From Sthenelais limicola (taxonomy: Eukaryota; Annelida; Polychaeta; Phyllodocida; Sigalionidae): 64,000 nt of DNA. The stretch spans positions 31,440,873-31,504,872 of the forward strand of contig OW804102.1 in the NCBI GenBank assembly GCA_942159475.1. The letters are read 5' to 3'. The notes under the pieces are model-generated. The model was given only the letters and a program-made list of their open reading frames with translations, ran no database searches and had not been told where the DNA came from. The position numbers and the translations under genes are program-made. This document shows, piece after piece, positions 28,093 to 39,330 of the stretch (the first letter of the stretch is position 1; each line of letters opens with the position of its first letter).

Positions 28093-30993
28093 ATGGCGGT
28101 CCCAAACACAACACCCGAGTCTTCAGTAACTTCGACAAGCGTCAACGGGAAGACACAGGCAGTGGAAACGACTATGGGATGTAAACTGACTTTTGTTTCT
28201 TTAAATTGTAATGGTTTATCCAGTATTAGGAAAAGAAAAGCATTGTTTAATCGATACAATAAGCGCGAGAAGTGTATTATAGCGCTGCAAGAGACACACT
28301 CGTGCACGAAGAGTGAGAAGATATGGAGAAGACAGTGGAAGGGTAGCATGTTACTCAGCCACGGTAGGTCTAACGCTAGAGGCGTAGCAATCTTATTTAC
28401 TAAAGATCTCGATTGTAAGATAATACACAAAGGCAAAGATATCTATGGAAGGCTTGTATATGTTATTGTGGAATTAGAAAAAATAAGATGGTGCTTCATG
28501 TCAGTGTACTTTCCAACTTCGTCGCGTAGACCACAACAATATCTAACACTAGAAGCGTTTGACGATATGTTAAGCAAGATTGAATGTGATAATAAGGTCA
28601 TTATGGGCGATTTTAATACTGATCTGTTACATAGACCTAGTGATAATATGTCGAGGAGGTTGAGGGTGATTGTTAATAAATATGAATTAAGTGATTCATT
28701 GAGTTGCCTAAACATTGAGAACCATACTTGGTCTAGAGGGGCTCAGAGGTCTAGGATTGACTATGTCTTTGTGAGTGAAAGCGTACAATGTAAAGTGATA
28801 AGTGGGAAAAATCTGATAAGAGCTTCGTCCGATCACAAAGAAATTAGTATAATGGTCAGGACGGAGGTGGTAGGTCGAGGAAGAGGCACTTGGAAATTTA
28901 ATAATATGATGTTACAGAATGAATATGCGGTGGAAGAGTGAGTGAGTGAGATTGGTGGCTTTACGCCCTTATCAACACTTTAAAGTGTTATATCAAGGGC
29001 GGGAGAGCTGAGAGGGAGGCAGTTTATGATCATACCCAGGAAATAGAGATAGAGAAGAAGGGAGAGAGAGACAGAGAAAAGAGACAGAAAGGCCCTTTAA
29101 GGTCTTACCCAGGACCAGGCACTTTAATTAATAGAATTATTAGGGAGATGATTCATGAGTACAAGGGTCTGTGCCCCATTATGACGTGGGAAATGATCAA
29201 AGAGAAATGTAGGAAGAAGCTAATCAAAATTGGCAAAGATACGGCACGGCGGCGAAAGAGTAAGAAAGGGCTGATGAGTATACGACTAGACGAGTTAGAT
29301 AGTAAGGAAGATCTAAGTAGAGATGAGATAGAAGAGATCAAGGCCATTAAGGAAGAAATGGTAGCGATTGAAAATATAAAAGCAGAAGGGGCTTTGATGA
29401 GATCGAGAGCTGAATGGATGAGGGGGGGGGGGAAAACCATCGAAATACTTTTTGAACTTGGAGAAACAAAATTGGGGGAGGAAAAATATATCTAGCTTGA
29501 TAACTCAGGATGGAGTAAAGTCTGACTCGAAAGGGATTTTGGAGGAAGGACGTAGGTTTTATTCCGAACTGTACAAGGAAGAAGCAGTGAATTGCGACGA
29601 CGTTGAATATTTTATGAGCACTAGAGTTAAAAGTGTTAGTGAGAGGGATAGAGAATGGTTAGATCGCCCTATTAGCGAGCAAGAGCTAAGTATGGCTTTA
29701 GCTAGTATGAAAAATGGGAAGTCGCCAGGGTCTGATGGATTCAGTGTGGAATTCTACAAATTCTTTTGGGGGGAGTTAAAAGGGTTTTTTTATAAGATGG
29801 TAAAGACGGTAGAGGGGGAGGGGAGAATGACGATGGACCAGAGAAAAGGAATAATCTCTGTCATTCCAAAGAAGAATGCGGACCTTAGATATATAAGCAA
29901 CTGGCGTCCGATAACGTTGTTGAACGTTGATTATAAAATTGTGGCTAAAATGATTGCGGAGAGAATTAATAAAGTGTTACCAACCATAATTGAGGAAGAA
30001 CAGCATGGGTTTGTAAAGGACAGGTATATAGGGGAGGCGATAAGGAGAATTCAGGACAGTATCAGTTTTCTTAGTAAGAGAGGAGGAAAGGGCCTGGTGG
30101 TAGCCGTTGATTTTAGAAAGGCTTACGATTCGGTGAATTGGGCTTTTATTAAAGAAAGTTTTGAGAAATTTCAATTCCCTGCCTTTATAGTATCTTGGAT
30201 ACAGACTCTGCTCAATGAATCGAAGGTTGCGTTCGCTAATAATGGGTATCTGTCAGAATTCTTCTGGGTCAAAAGGGGGGTAAAACAGGGGGATCCAGCC
30301 TCACCGGCCGTCTTTACTGTAGTAGCTGAGCTACTAGCTGCAAAGGTAAGAGACGTACAAGAGATAGAAGGTATCATTCCTGGTCTAGATAATAGTAAAA
30401 TAATACAATATGCAGATGATACAACTTTGCTGGTTAGGAATGAGAAGTCCTTATGTACTGCTTTAAAAATACTCAGTAGATCCGAGAGAACAGCAGGCCT
30501 ACAGATAAATGTAAATAAAACAAATGGCCTGAATATCGGTGAAATAGCCCTCACAAGTGATGAATGCAAAAATATAGAGTGGCGAGATGTAATTAATATA
30601 CTGGGTATAAAGATCGTAAACCCAGAGAGTGGATTGAATGAGAATGACATTAATTTTAAAGATCTATTGTATAAAATGAGAGGTATCGTGGGTGTCTGGA
30701 GCCTGAGAGAATTGTCACTAAGAGGCAAGACGGTAGTGAACAATGTATTAATCTTGCCAATGATCCAGTACGTAATATCATGTATAAAAGTCGACACCAA
30801 TATGATTAAAGAAATAGAAAAAATAACTAAAACTCTTATGTGGGGGAGTCGTCGCAGCAAAATAAGTATGGCTTTCCTGAAACAAGAAATTGAAGATGGT
30901 GGTCTAAAACTAAGGTGTGTTAAAGACATTATTAGCTCTAACAGAATGATGTGGATAGCAAGAGCCTTGAAAATCCATGTAAATATTGGATAA
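28093..30993 (+). pseudogene. LINE-B ORF2: APE endonuclease and reverse transcriptase (two frame breaks)
   Basis: 28093-28941 encodes the endonuclease: LTFVSLNCNGLSS, IIALQETHSC with the catalytic E, NKVIMGDFNTD, RSRIDYVFVS and SSDHKEI. A stop in a GTGAGTGAGTGAG run breaks the frame. 29148-29495 is the linker, and an 11-12-base G run near 29422 shifts to 29452-30993. The RT has MKNGKSPGSDGFSVEFYK, NWRPITLLNVDYKI, QHGFVKDRYIGEAIR, VVAVDFRKAYDSVNW, VKRGVKQGDPASP and IQYADDTTLLV. These are L1/Tx1-clade patterns, different from the CR1-like RTs of LINE-A and LINE-C. Homopolymer and microsatellite breaks may be recent slippage or assembly errors. The protein appears to end soon after the RT thumb, so a C-terminal part may be missing. 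Confidence 0.85.
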
Positions 30994-32373
30994 ACTTACA
31001 ATTATGTAAGTGTCCATCTTAAGGTGTGTAATACCTACTATTAATTAATTGTTAATTAATCAAAATCGAGACATCGATGGGTAGTTATAAACTGGGTGGT
31101 AAGGTGGGGTGACCCTTCTTTAAGGATACAACTATTTTTGCTATTATTGTATAATGTGCCTTCCTTATAATTACTGTACTATAGAAGACAGACAATCACG
31201 ATATCACTTGACCCTGTGTATAAAATGTAACTTACTCCTAACTGTACTGTTGGAGCCTGCTTATTCTGTGATAACACTAGTATTATGATACGGTAGTACA
31301 TCAAATTGTAATGTCTGGGAAAACCCATTAATGTAGTGAATTGTAGTGAACTGTAATCTTACCACGATTAACTATGTCAACTCCTATGAACATAAACTAT
31401 GTAACCCTATCAAATAGTCAATTGTATTACCTCAACCTAACTATCTAATACTTGAGGTCATGTAGAAACTCGACAATTAATTCTTCTGTAAAAAAAAAAT
31501 AAGGTAATGGAAGTAATGATTGTACCGATTTAATATTTCATTTCATTTAAGGATACAATGGAAGACCTACTCTGAAGAATTGTCTTACCTTTTCACGATG
31601 TAACTGTTTACTTCCTGAATAAAAATTCAATATATAATATATATGCCTATTTTCCTTGTTTTGGAAATTAGATTATTGTAATTTCTGTACGTTGATATTT
31701 TTTAATGTCAGGAGAGAACAGTTCCAGAAGCAGATTCTATGTTTTCCTCATGTTCCAATTGTACTTTGTTCCTTCAGTCCCATTGGGTTTTTGGATTACG
31801 CCACCCCGGAGGCCTGCCGGCAGGCAGTGGTACGATTCCAGGGGAGTCCCATCATGGGACGCCCCTGTGAACTGAGAGTGGATTCCACCGCATGTATGTA
31901 GTCATCTTTGGTGCTCCATTAAACTCTGTTGTCCTTTCTTGTGAAGCTTTAGTTTTAAGAACATTGATAGATTTTGAAACATGTATACATCTTGCTTCCT
32001 TTTGCCTTTAATTCACCACACTAAATATCAATTACTACTTGTAGGCCTAGGCAGAGGCGAGGATAGAGACGGTAAGCATTAAATATCTTCCTGTGCTTCT
32101 TATCAGAAAAAAATACAGAGGAATTGTATACAGAAATAGTTAGATTTTAAAATTAGAGAATGAAGATTTGCCTGGTCATTGTTTAAGTATCGCTCCCCTC
32201 TGTCAGCAGGCATGCATGCTCCAGTAGCTGTTGCCATTATGTCACTTTGTGCCCTATTGTTGCTCTTTGTCCAATATTTCACAAAGATATTGTACTTCTA
32301 GCTCGGGGAAATCGCCGGGCAAGGGCGCAACCGCAACCCCAAACAACTTGGTGGGGAAAGTTGTTACAGAAAT

Positions 32374-33164
32374 GTGAGTCTGGACATTGAAAATGATCTT
32401 TTGAAAATTTTAATATTTTGGGGGAATCAAGTTCAATAGCTGAATGTTTCAAAAGATAAGCAAAGCTACTTTAAGACATATCTGTATAATGTAGGTACAA
32501 TGTGTATAGTCGTTTTTTATGTTTGAAAAATAGGGACTGATATTCTGGATGGATATATCACTGGTAAAGTAATTAAACATCTTCAGAACTACTTTAGAAA
32601 CACAGAGACGTACTGATACTGTCAAATCCAGCCTTGTATGACTACCACACAAGGCATAACCTTAGTTAGCGCCCTCTGTGGCGAATTGACTCACATATTC
32701 ATATTCATTAACTGATTCACCAATTTTCATCATTATGTATTACATTTGTAGTTCCTTTATTATGTATTATAGATCGTACCTCTCTACCTATTATACCACC
32801 TTAAGCTGTAACTTAGCTCCTAACTCTGAGGAGATCACGCTTGATTGATTATATAGAAGAAATATTAATCGGTGTCCCTCTTTACAGGACCGAAATGTGA
32901 AAAACTATAAAAATTGGAAATATTTACAGAGAATTTTATTTTCATGATGTTCTGTATTAGCAACTAGTGCCAAATGTAGTTTAGTCTAGGAAACAAGAAG
33001 CCAAGTCTAACTAAGAAGGCATGACCTGGAAGAGATCCCCGGATAAGCTCATCACCCATTTTTCATGTACACCCTTTTGGAAGTAAAGAATTTATTATCA
33101 TATTATCATTATTGAGTGTGGTTTAATGTCTACTGGTTTAAATTTGTGCTCTTGTTTCTTGCAG
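32374..33164. other. Tail of copy A, junction, and upstream region of RRM copy B
   Basis: Copy A sequence runs to AACCTTAG (about 32667), where it joins TTAGCGCCCTCTGTGGCG, the start of the block also found before exon 1 in copies A (21278 on) and C. The joint between the tandem copies is therefore visible. The block 32668-33164 is intron or upstream sequence, conserved in all three copies. Confidence 0.7.
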
Positions 33165-33202
33165 GAAGATTATACGTCGGGGGCCTTAAGGCCGACACAC
33201 TA

Positions 33203-35105
33203 TGAAAAATCTTTCTACAACCTTTGTAAAATATGCATTGTTATCTTGCATTGATAATTTTGTCAACTTGTTAAATAGAATAAGAACTACAGGAATTTAT
33301 CCGCAAGCCTGGAAAGTATCTTTGTGTACACTAATCCCCCCCAAAAAGAATTCCAGAGATATCAATGATATCCGACCTATATCTATAGCACCAATAACAA
33401 GTAAGATCTTTGAGAAAATACTATCTGAAAAATTAAATAGTCATCTGTCTACCTTGAATATTCTATCTGACTCTCAACATGGGTTCAGGGAAGGTAGGAG
33501 TGTCAATACCGCATTGTATGATTTTGTAAAATTTATCTTAATGAATAGGGACAGGGGTGTTGATACATCGGCTACTTATTTCGACCTATCCAAGGCGTTT
33601 AATTCTATTAATATTGAGATTTTAATGTATAAATTAAAAAGGATTGGTTTTGGTTTGAACATATGCTCTCTGCTTCGTTCTTACTCTGTAAATAGGGAAC
33701 AGATTATATGTATGAATGATTGTGTTTCGGATAGGCTTGGATTACTAGCCGGTGTCGCTCAAGGATCAATACTGGGGCCACTCCTGTTTATTATTTATAT
33801 AAATGATGTATCTTCTGTTAATTTTACTGGTAAAATAATATTATATGCTGACGATTGTGTCTTACTGCATACTGTTGAGGGTGATAATGATATAATAGAT
33901 ATCCAAAGTGATGTAAATAAGTTTAGAGATTGGACCAACAAGAATGGACTTTCGATTAATCATACAAAAACGAAATTACAAATTTTTCCTGGTAACAAGC
34001 AGAGAAATAAAAGAGAATATTTAATATATAACGATGGATTACAAATTGATATTGTGGGAACTTTTAGATATTTGGGCTTTCTGTTAGACAGCAGCTTAAA
34101 TATTCTTCCACATATCGGTAATGCCTGCTCGCGAGTCCAGATTCTATACAAGAGATTAGCTAGGATACGACATTTCATCACGGAGGATATTTCTATTTTG
34201 ATTTATAAAACCTATATCTTACCAATTATTGAATTTGGGTCGCTTTTGATTGATTTAGCTAGTGAAAAAGACATTGCAAGGTTACAGATTCAACAAAATC
34301 AATGTCTTCGTTTGTGTTATGGGGTGAAGAATAGGAGGAATATTGTTAGAATCTCTAACATAGAATTACATCAGAGGTATACCATTCTTCCTCTTTGTTT
34401 TAGACGTTTACAGAGATTTCTGACAATTTTTTACTCTTGTAACAACTTCGATTATAATTTACCCCAACATAGATACAATATGAGAGATATTAGACTCCCC
34501 GTTATACCCTGGAGAAAAGAAAAAATCCGGAAGAGCCTTTTTGGAAGAACTGAATCTTATTGGAACTCTCTACCGATTTTTGTAAAAACTCTAGATGATA
34601 TTTTAAATTTTAAGGGGGAGATAAAGAAAATCTGTATTAAATCCTATAGTACCACCTTACATATCTGGAAAATTCCAGATCCTGATAACTTGATCTAGCT
34701 ATACTTAGTTGTCGTTTGTCTTGTATTTTGATCTGAATTCTTTCAGAAATTGTTTGCCTGCTTTCCTTGGTATATCGAGTCCCTTTTGGCTATAGCTGAT
34801 GCTCTTTTGTCTGTAGTAAATCGATGTTATACCCGGGTGACGGTTTTTTATACCTTGTATCGTATTATTTATATATTATCTATTTTTATTTTTACTTAAA
34901 AAATGTCTGTACGATCTGAACTGATTATCAGTAAAATTGGATATTGTCGTATTTTTCTATTTTTTTTTTTTTTTCTATTTAATATTTAATCACGATTATT
35001 TTGTCTTCATATATCTTGATGTAAAGCTAATTTTTCCACCAGCTATTACTGAGAACAGTGTGTAACAGCATAATGCCTCTGGCTGAATAAAAACTTTAAA
35101 AACAA
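33203..35105 (+). mobile_element. LINE-C: 5'-truncated CR1-like LINE in exon 1 of RRM copy B
   Basis: The element begins in mid-RT, directly after the exon-1 codons for ADTL, and ends AAAACTTTAAAAACAA. ACTA flanks both sides (33199-33202 and 35106-35109), a possible 4-bp duplication. Its 3' end GAATAAAAACTTTAAAAACA resembles the LINE tail at 61705-61742, so both belong to one family. Confidence 0.85.
33204..34698 (+). pseudogene. LINE-C reverse transcriptase, truncated (about 498 residues)
   Basis: The frame is uninterrupted to its natural stop: SLCTLIPPKKNSRDINDIRP, QHGFREGRSVNTALYDF, TYFDLSKAFNSIN, GVAQGSILGPLLFIIYINDV, LYADDCVLL, YLGFLLDSSLNI and the ESYWNSLPIFVKTL tail. The pattern is CR1/Jockey-like. 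There is no endonuclease because the 5' end is missing. Absence of stops over 498 codons suggests a recent insertion. The apparent ATG at its start is only where the truncation falls. Confidence 0.9.
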
Positions 35106-35718
35106 ACTAATCTCAGACCTGGCCTTACAAAATTGTTTGGAGGCCAGGTCTATTCATAGGCCCAACCGTCCAAATGGCACCCCTCAAGGGTAAGTGATCA
35201 CAAAGTGATATGGTACACCATGAACTGAATAGGTTTCATGACAACATTTTTTAGGGTATAAGAGTGAATGTCCCGGGTGAATGTAAATGTAGGTGCTAGT
35301 AACCAAATATTTATTAGCCTTGATTCCTGCCAAATCTCGGTCTTTTATCAATTGAATAGTTATGCATTTGTATGTTTTTGATTCAAACAATGATCTGATT
35401 CATCAATTTACAGCTATGCCTTTGCAACTTTTACGTCGGAGGCAGCGGCCCGAAGGGCCCTAGCCATGGATGGCGTCTACTTGGCGGGCCGCTGCCTGAC
35501 AGTACAGGTGGCCCGCCACCAGGTAGAGCGGGCTCCTCGAACAATGGGGAAAACCGTCGTAGTAACCAATTTACCCCGTGGGGTCACCACGGAAATGCTG
35601 CTGGAAAGATTCGGGGGCATTTGCGCGAGAATAAGTAGTAGGAGAGCGCAGTAAGTCTCATGCCTATTTTCCTTGTTTTGGAAATTAGATTATTGTAATT
35701 TCTGTACGTTGATATTTT

Positions 35719-36152
35719 TTATATCAACCCAGAGTTCTCGGCAAAACAGGGTTGGGCGCAGTTTTTGAATGGGTCGGACATGCCTCACTCGATGATCATG
35801 TAAAATCCTTGATATTACGAAGCAGAAACAATATCTATTTCCACAACTTATACCGAAGGACCAAATAGTGTTACGGACACTGGAAAGGATTACCAATTTT
35901 TAAATGGACTGATTTTATTGGATATTTTGGACATTTATTGGACAATATTGGACATTTTTACTCGTGTGAGTGATGTTATGAGGAGTCGGCCATACAACAC
36001 GTTGCAGTGAGCTATAAATAGCGATAAAGATAGACTGGCCATGCCGGCGTAAGTGAGTGATATCCTGGTCAAGTAGTAAGGACTGTTGTGATTCTTCTAT
36101 ATTAGACGTTCTATTTGTGACTATATTGCGGTATTGTGTTTGACAAAGAACA
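35719..36152. other. Unassigned sequence after the break in RRM copy B
   Basis: Copy B homology ends at ATATTTTTT (about 35719). The next 430 bp have no recognised repeat or gene but lead into the AT-hook ORF, so they may be the 5' leader of the element that carries it. Confidence 0.4.
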
Positions 36153-36785
36153 ATGGCTGAAAGAGAACTGGCTGATAGCCAGAAAAGGAAGGACAGATCT
36201 CCACTTGAATCTACTGCAAAAAAACAACCGACAACTGAATACGAGATTGGTAAGCTTGACATGGAGGACAAGATAATAGACTTCGAGGATCAGTTGAATA
36301 CATTGATTGAGGAAGAAGAGAAAAAGACCCTTATTATTCAAGCACTGGTAAAATCGCGCAAGGAAATGTGCACTAGACTTGCACAACTTGAAAAAGTGGT
36401 TGGTGAAAATGCCCAAGAGAATCTGAAGAAGAACCTTTCCAGTTTCGAATCGATGATCTCTGTCAAGAGGGACTGCCAATATAATAGAGCTCCTGAGTTT
36501 CAGAAGTTAGAAAAAGCTGGCCGGGATGTCCTTCGGTTTGACAATGGAAAAGTTCTGCCAGGAAAAGAATGTCCAGTTCTGAGTGAGAGGCGAAAGGTAA
36601 CCATTGGGGTGAAACCCGTTGGTAGACCTCGGAAGCATCCAAGGGTTGGGTTAAAACAAACCAAAGTTGGTGTTAAAGATCGCATCCCCACTGTGATTGC
36701 TTGTCCGAAAAAGAAAAGGGGTAGGCCCCCTAAGAATCAGTTGAATGCTGCTAACTCAACTCCTCTATTGACTAAGAAACCTTAG
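36153..36785 (+). CDS. Hypothetical protein with coiled coil and AT-hook-like motifs (210 residues)
   Basis: Residues 30-100 are highly charged and probably coiled coil (DKIIDFEDQLNTLIEEEEKK). The C-terminal half contains VGRPRKHPRVG and KKKRGRPPKNQ, two GRP-core AT-hook-like motifs that usually bind the minor groove of AT-rich DNA. After the stop, the same frame continues without further stops for 53 codons, ending RRAPDRLQYGQ (36786-36944), a tail seen at the C-terminus of some retroelement integrase polyproteins. The pair may be the Gag start and Pol end of an internally deleted retroelement; this is a guess. Nothing else identifies it. Confidence 0.45.
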   Translation: MAERELADSQKRKDRSPLESTAKKQPTTEYEIGKLDMEDKIIDFEDQLNTLIEEEEKKTLIIQALVKSRKEMCTRLAQLEKVVGENAQENLKKNLSSFESMISVKRDCQYNRAPEFQKLEKAGRDVLRFDNGKVLPGKECPVLSERRKVTIGVKPVGRPRKHPRVGLKQTKVGVKDRIPTVIACPKKKRGRPPKNQLNAANSTPLLTKKP

Positions 36786-36944
36786 TCGAAGGGGGGGAGG
36801 GGGGTTGCAGATTCTGCAGATTCTGGGGAGGTTTTACCAAGGAAAAAGGTAAATTTGGATACTGGGAAGAAAGTTTCTTCAAATGGCACTGCAAGAGCAA
36901 AACGTATACGTCGAGCTCCAGACCGGTTGCAGTACGGACAATGA

Positions 36945-38080
36945 ATAGTACCGCTCAGAGATTTTCCGGACTGATTTCTGAGGGAATTAGAAACACAACG
37001 AGAAGTTCCTTTTAAAATGGGTACCCGGTAGTATCTATTTTACGTCTTGACGACACATTGAATTTAATTCAGAGAGACCAGGTCAGAACAAAACATATCT
37101 GTGTGCGTTGTGTGACTCAGTTGAGTGTGGCTTGGGCTAGACTGATTTGTAACTTATGGCAAGTTAGCTGCAGTCGCACGTCCTGAATCCTCTTATGGTA
37201 AGGGGAAATTGCTGCTAAATTGATTGGAGAACATGACAATTATGGATACAAGCTCCGTTGAGTCTCCACGGAGGACCAAAATAGCCTGCAACCTGCTGGT
37301 TGTACGTGCTATGTGAGAAGCAAACCATCCGGTTTGCAAGGCGGGAATGGCTCTGGTGGCGCCGCGAGTAGCGGTGGCGGAACTAACAACCAGTTACCAC
37401 GCTCAGCGAGTGTAGCTCAGTTGTGTTTCACTCTTTCACCAGCAGCCTTCCGGGAAGCAACTTGGAAAGAAAACATAGCCTTACGACAAATAAAGTGAGT
37501 TGAATTTCTCAGGAAAACTTGCATAACATGTTGGTAAAAGGTTATAGCTAGTTGCTTTGACATTGTATTGAACTCGTCAGGCCGTATTTTCTCGGTTGTT
37601 CTGCTTCTAAGAGTAGGAACCGGACTTAGACATGACGGCGAGTGGGTGACTCGGCGAAACCGCTTTCCAATACAACCTAGCTAGCAGCGAGATATAAGGT
37701 GTTATTCTCACTCTGCAGCTTGTTAACTGAACTTGTACATAGTCTTGTTGTTTTTGAAGGCTTACTAGCTAAGCCTTGCTGTAAATATGTTGAATATTGA
37801 ACACTGGAGCTTCCACGTGTAGCTACCGGCGATTTTTGTCATTACGGACATCTCTAGAAATCCGGACGCAGGTCAAGAGTGTCCGCAACTGTTATATGTA
37901 TTTGAGAAGTTTGAATTTTTATATTAAGTAGTAGTAGTTATGCGTAAGGGTTAAGGGAGAAGAAGGAAGAGTGGGGAGGTATGGGTAATGCAACTACCTG
38001 GGTGAGATGGAAGGTGGAGCCACCAATGCCTTGGAATTAATTAATTCCCACAAAATGAGGGAAGAAGGGTTGAGCAGTAT
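36945..38080. other. Unassigned DNA, relatively GC-rich centre
   Basis: No gene is supported. A short frame (37313-37498) carries a glycine-rich stretch followed at 37495 by a GTGAGT donor-like site, so a 5' exon is possible but unproven. The stretch could be the 3' part of the element containing the AT-hook ORF. Confidence 0.35.
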
Positions 38081-38087
38081 CGGTGGA

Positions 38088-38215
38088 GAAAGGAAAATAC
38101 TTCCAGATCGTTTTTAGCTAAATCCAATGCTTTCTGGAACGAATTACCACTGGAGCTGAGAAATAATCATGACCTTTCGAAATTTTAAAAATAAGATCAA
38201 AGAAAAATTATGGAT
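38088..38215 (+). pseudogene. LINE RT C-terminal fragment
   Basis: Reads roughly SRSFLAKSNAFWNELPLEL then, after a one-base shift near 38185, KFKNKIKEKLW. This is the usual last block of CR1/Jockey-type ORF2 (F-x-N-x-LP...F-K). Only the 3' end of the element is present. Confidence 0.65.
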
Positions 38216-38557
38216 TGAGTTCAGAGAGTGTGAGGAAATTTATTAGTGTTACTAGAATAATTTTGTGGACCCAGAACCCAAACCACTGTTTTTATGCTTA
38301 AAATTATATAAAAATCGTTGAGTTTATTCTCTATGATTTAATTGTTAATTAATCATGAATGATCAAGATGGCCACGGTGATCAGACCTCTGTGAGCTAAC
38401 GGCAACTTATTGGGAACTGTGCTTTTAAATCCTACCGATCGACTGGAACACCCTACCACTCGACAAGGAGGACCCATATATAACAAGACCTGTGCCATAT
38501 ATATACTCTTTAGCAAGAAAATCCGAATCTAAAGATCCTACCTGAGCGATAATAGAG

Positions 38558-38890
38558 GTGCATCGGACCGATACTTTCCTGCTGCGGATAATATACATAT
38601 GTGTCCGAGTCATGCTACAACCCAAACGCAGAAGGTCCAATACTAGTGGAGAATCGCCTCATCAAAAAAAGACAATAATCGAGGAAGATATTAATCCCAA
38701 AATAGACATTATTCTCTCAGAAAGTGAAAAAACGGATATCATGGCTGAGGATGACACTACTTCTGAATTACCGACTGATACTCCCGAGGAGGCCCTGCGT
38801 GAACTTCTAGCAGGACACAATAGTCTCGTCAACAATGTTAACAATACAAATACCTGTGTAAAAAACATTGCTGTATCACATCACATATAA
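38558..38890 (+). pseudogene. Possible LINE ORF1 N-terminus (110 residues)
   Basis: MLQPKRRRSNTSGESPHQKK, then an acidic stretch and TPEEALRELLAGHNSLVNNVNN, resemble the basic and coiled-coil start of invertebrate LINE ORF1 proteins. It ends abruptly at the border with RRM copy D. No domain can be confirmed. Confidence 0.35.
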
Positions 38891-38894
38891 TATT

Positions 38895-39330
38895 TCAGCA
38901 ATTCATATTCATTAACTGATTCACCATTTTTCGTTATTATGCATTACATTTTGTAGTTCCTTTATCATGTATTATAGATTGTACCTCTCTACCTAGGCCA
39001 GGTTGGTTGAGAGGCCAATGAGGCCGAATGGGCAATCCTCAGCGACCAGGAATGCACTAGCCATGAATGGAGTGCATTTGAATGGAGTGCATTTGGCTGG
39101 TCGCTGCCTCACAGACCCCCCCCCCCCCCCCCCCCCCCCCCGCATTCTTGGGAAAACAGTAGTTGTAACCAATTTGCCCCGCGGGGTGACTACGGCCATG
39201 ATCCTACCTCTCTACCTAGGCCAGGTTGGTTGAGAGGCCAATGAGGTCGAATCGGCAATCCCAAGGCTATGCCTTCGCGGAATTTGAGACAGAGGCAGCG
39301 GCTTGCAAAGCACCCAAAATGAATGGAGTG
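38895..39330 (+). pseudogene. Copy D of the RRM gene: rearranged upstream block and exon 2 pieces
   Basis: 38900-38995 repeats the block found before exon 1 in copies A-C (ATTCATTAACTGATTCACC...). Then come pieces of exon 2: NALAMNGVHL with a 15-bp tandem duplication, GRCLT, a run of 26 C (39116-39141), and LGKTVVVTNLPRGVTTAM. A 40-bp stretch (GGCCAGGTTGGTTGAGAGGC) is repeated at about 38997 and 39220. After the second copy comes YAFAEFETEAAACKA, the 5' part of exon 2, out of order. The pieces are scrambled and cannot encode an RRM. Confidence 0.75.

Larger units (their letters stand above)
26170..31642 (+). mobile_element. LINE-B: L1/Tx1-like non-LTR retrotransposon with NADAR-containing ORF1
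   Basis: A nearly full-length element: about 500 bp of 5' leader, ORF1 (26669-28045), ORF2 (28093-30993 with two frame breaks) and about 650 bp of AT-rich 3' tail. The left join is inside exon 2 of RRM copy A, after AGCAGTAGG. The right join is inside the following intron at ATGCCTATTTTCC. Compared with copy B, 17 bp between the joins (end of exon 2 plus the donor) are gone and no target duplication is seen, so the insertion made a small deletion. Intact ORF1 and few ORF2 lesions suggest a young copy. Confidence 0.9.
21757..32373 (+). pseudogene. Copy A of a two-RRM RNA-binding protein gene (five exons, two transposons inside exon 2)
   Basis: Exons with GT-AG borders are 1: 21757-21874; 2: 22103-22143 continued at 25982-26169; 3: 31778-31893; 4: 32045-32071; 5: 32302-32373. 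Exon 1 holds the RNP2-like strand RLYIGGL. Exon 2 holds RNP1-like YAFATF, then the end of RRM1 (GRCLTVQVARHQVE) and the start of RRM2 (KTVVVTNLPRGVTT). Exon 3 holds the end of RRM2 (PIGFLDYATPEA to GRPCELRVD). Exons 4 and 5 encode a short RG-rich tail (GLGRGEDRD and ARGNRRARAQ). Sequence shared with copy C runs from about 21081 to 32668. A 3.8-kb TIR element and LINE-B interrupt exon 2, and 17 bp containing its donor are missing. I cannot name the gene; it does not look like DBHS proteins. Exons 5' of exon 1 are not visible. Confidence 0.75.
33165..35650 (+). pseudogene. Copy B of the two-RRM gene (exons 1 and 2; exon 1 split by a LINE)
   Basis: Exon 1 is 33165-33202 continued at 35106-35189, and exon 2 is 35414-35650, with donors GTAAGT and acceptors GCAG and ACAG intact. 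Exon 1 reads RLYVGGLKADTLIS with synonymous and conservative differences from copy A. Exon 2 is 237 bp as in copy C and encodes the end of RRM1 and start of RRM2 without stops. The intron after exon 2 follows copy A for about 68 bp and then breaks at 35719 into unrelated sequence. Exons 3-5 are absent downstream. Removing the LINE would restore an open exon 1, so the gene copy was intact at this point before the insertion. Confidence 0.85.
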
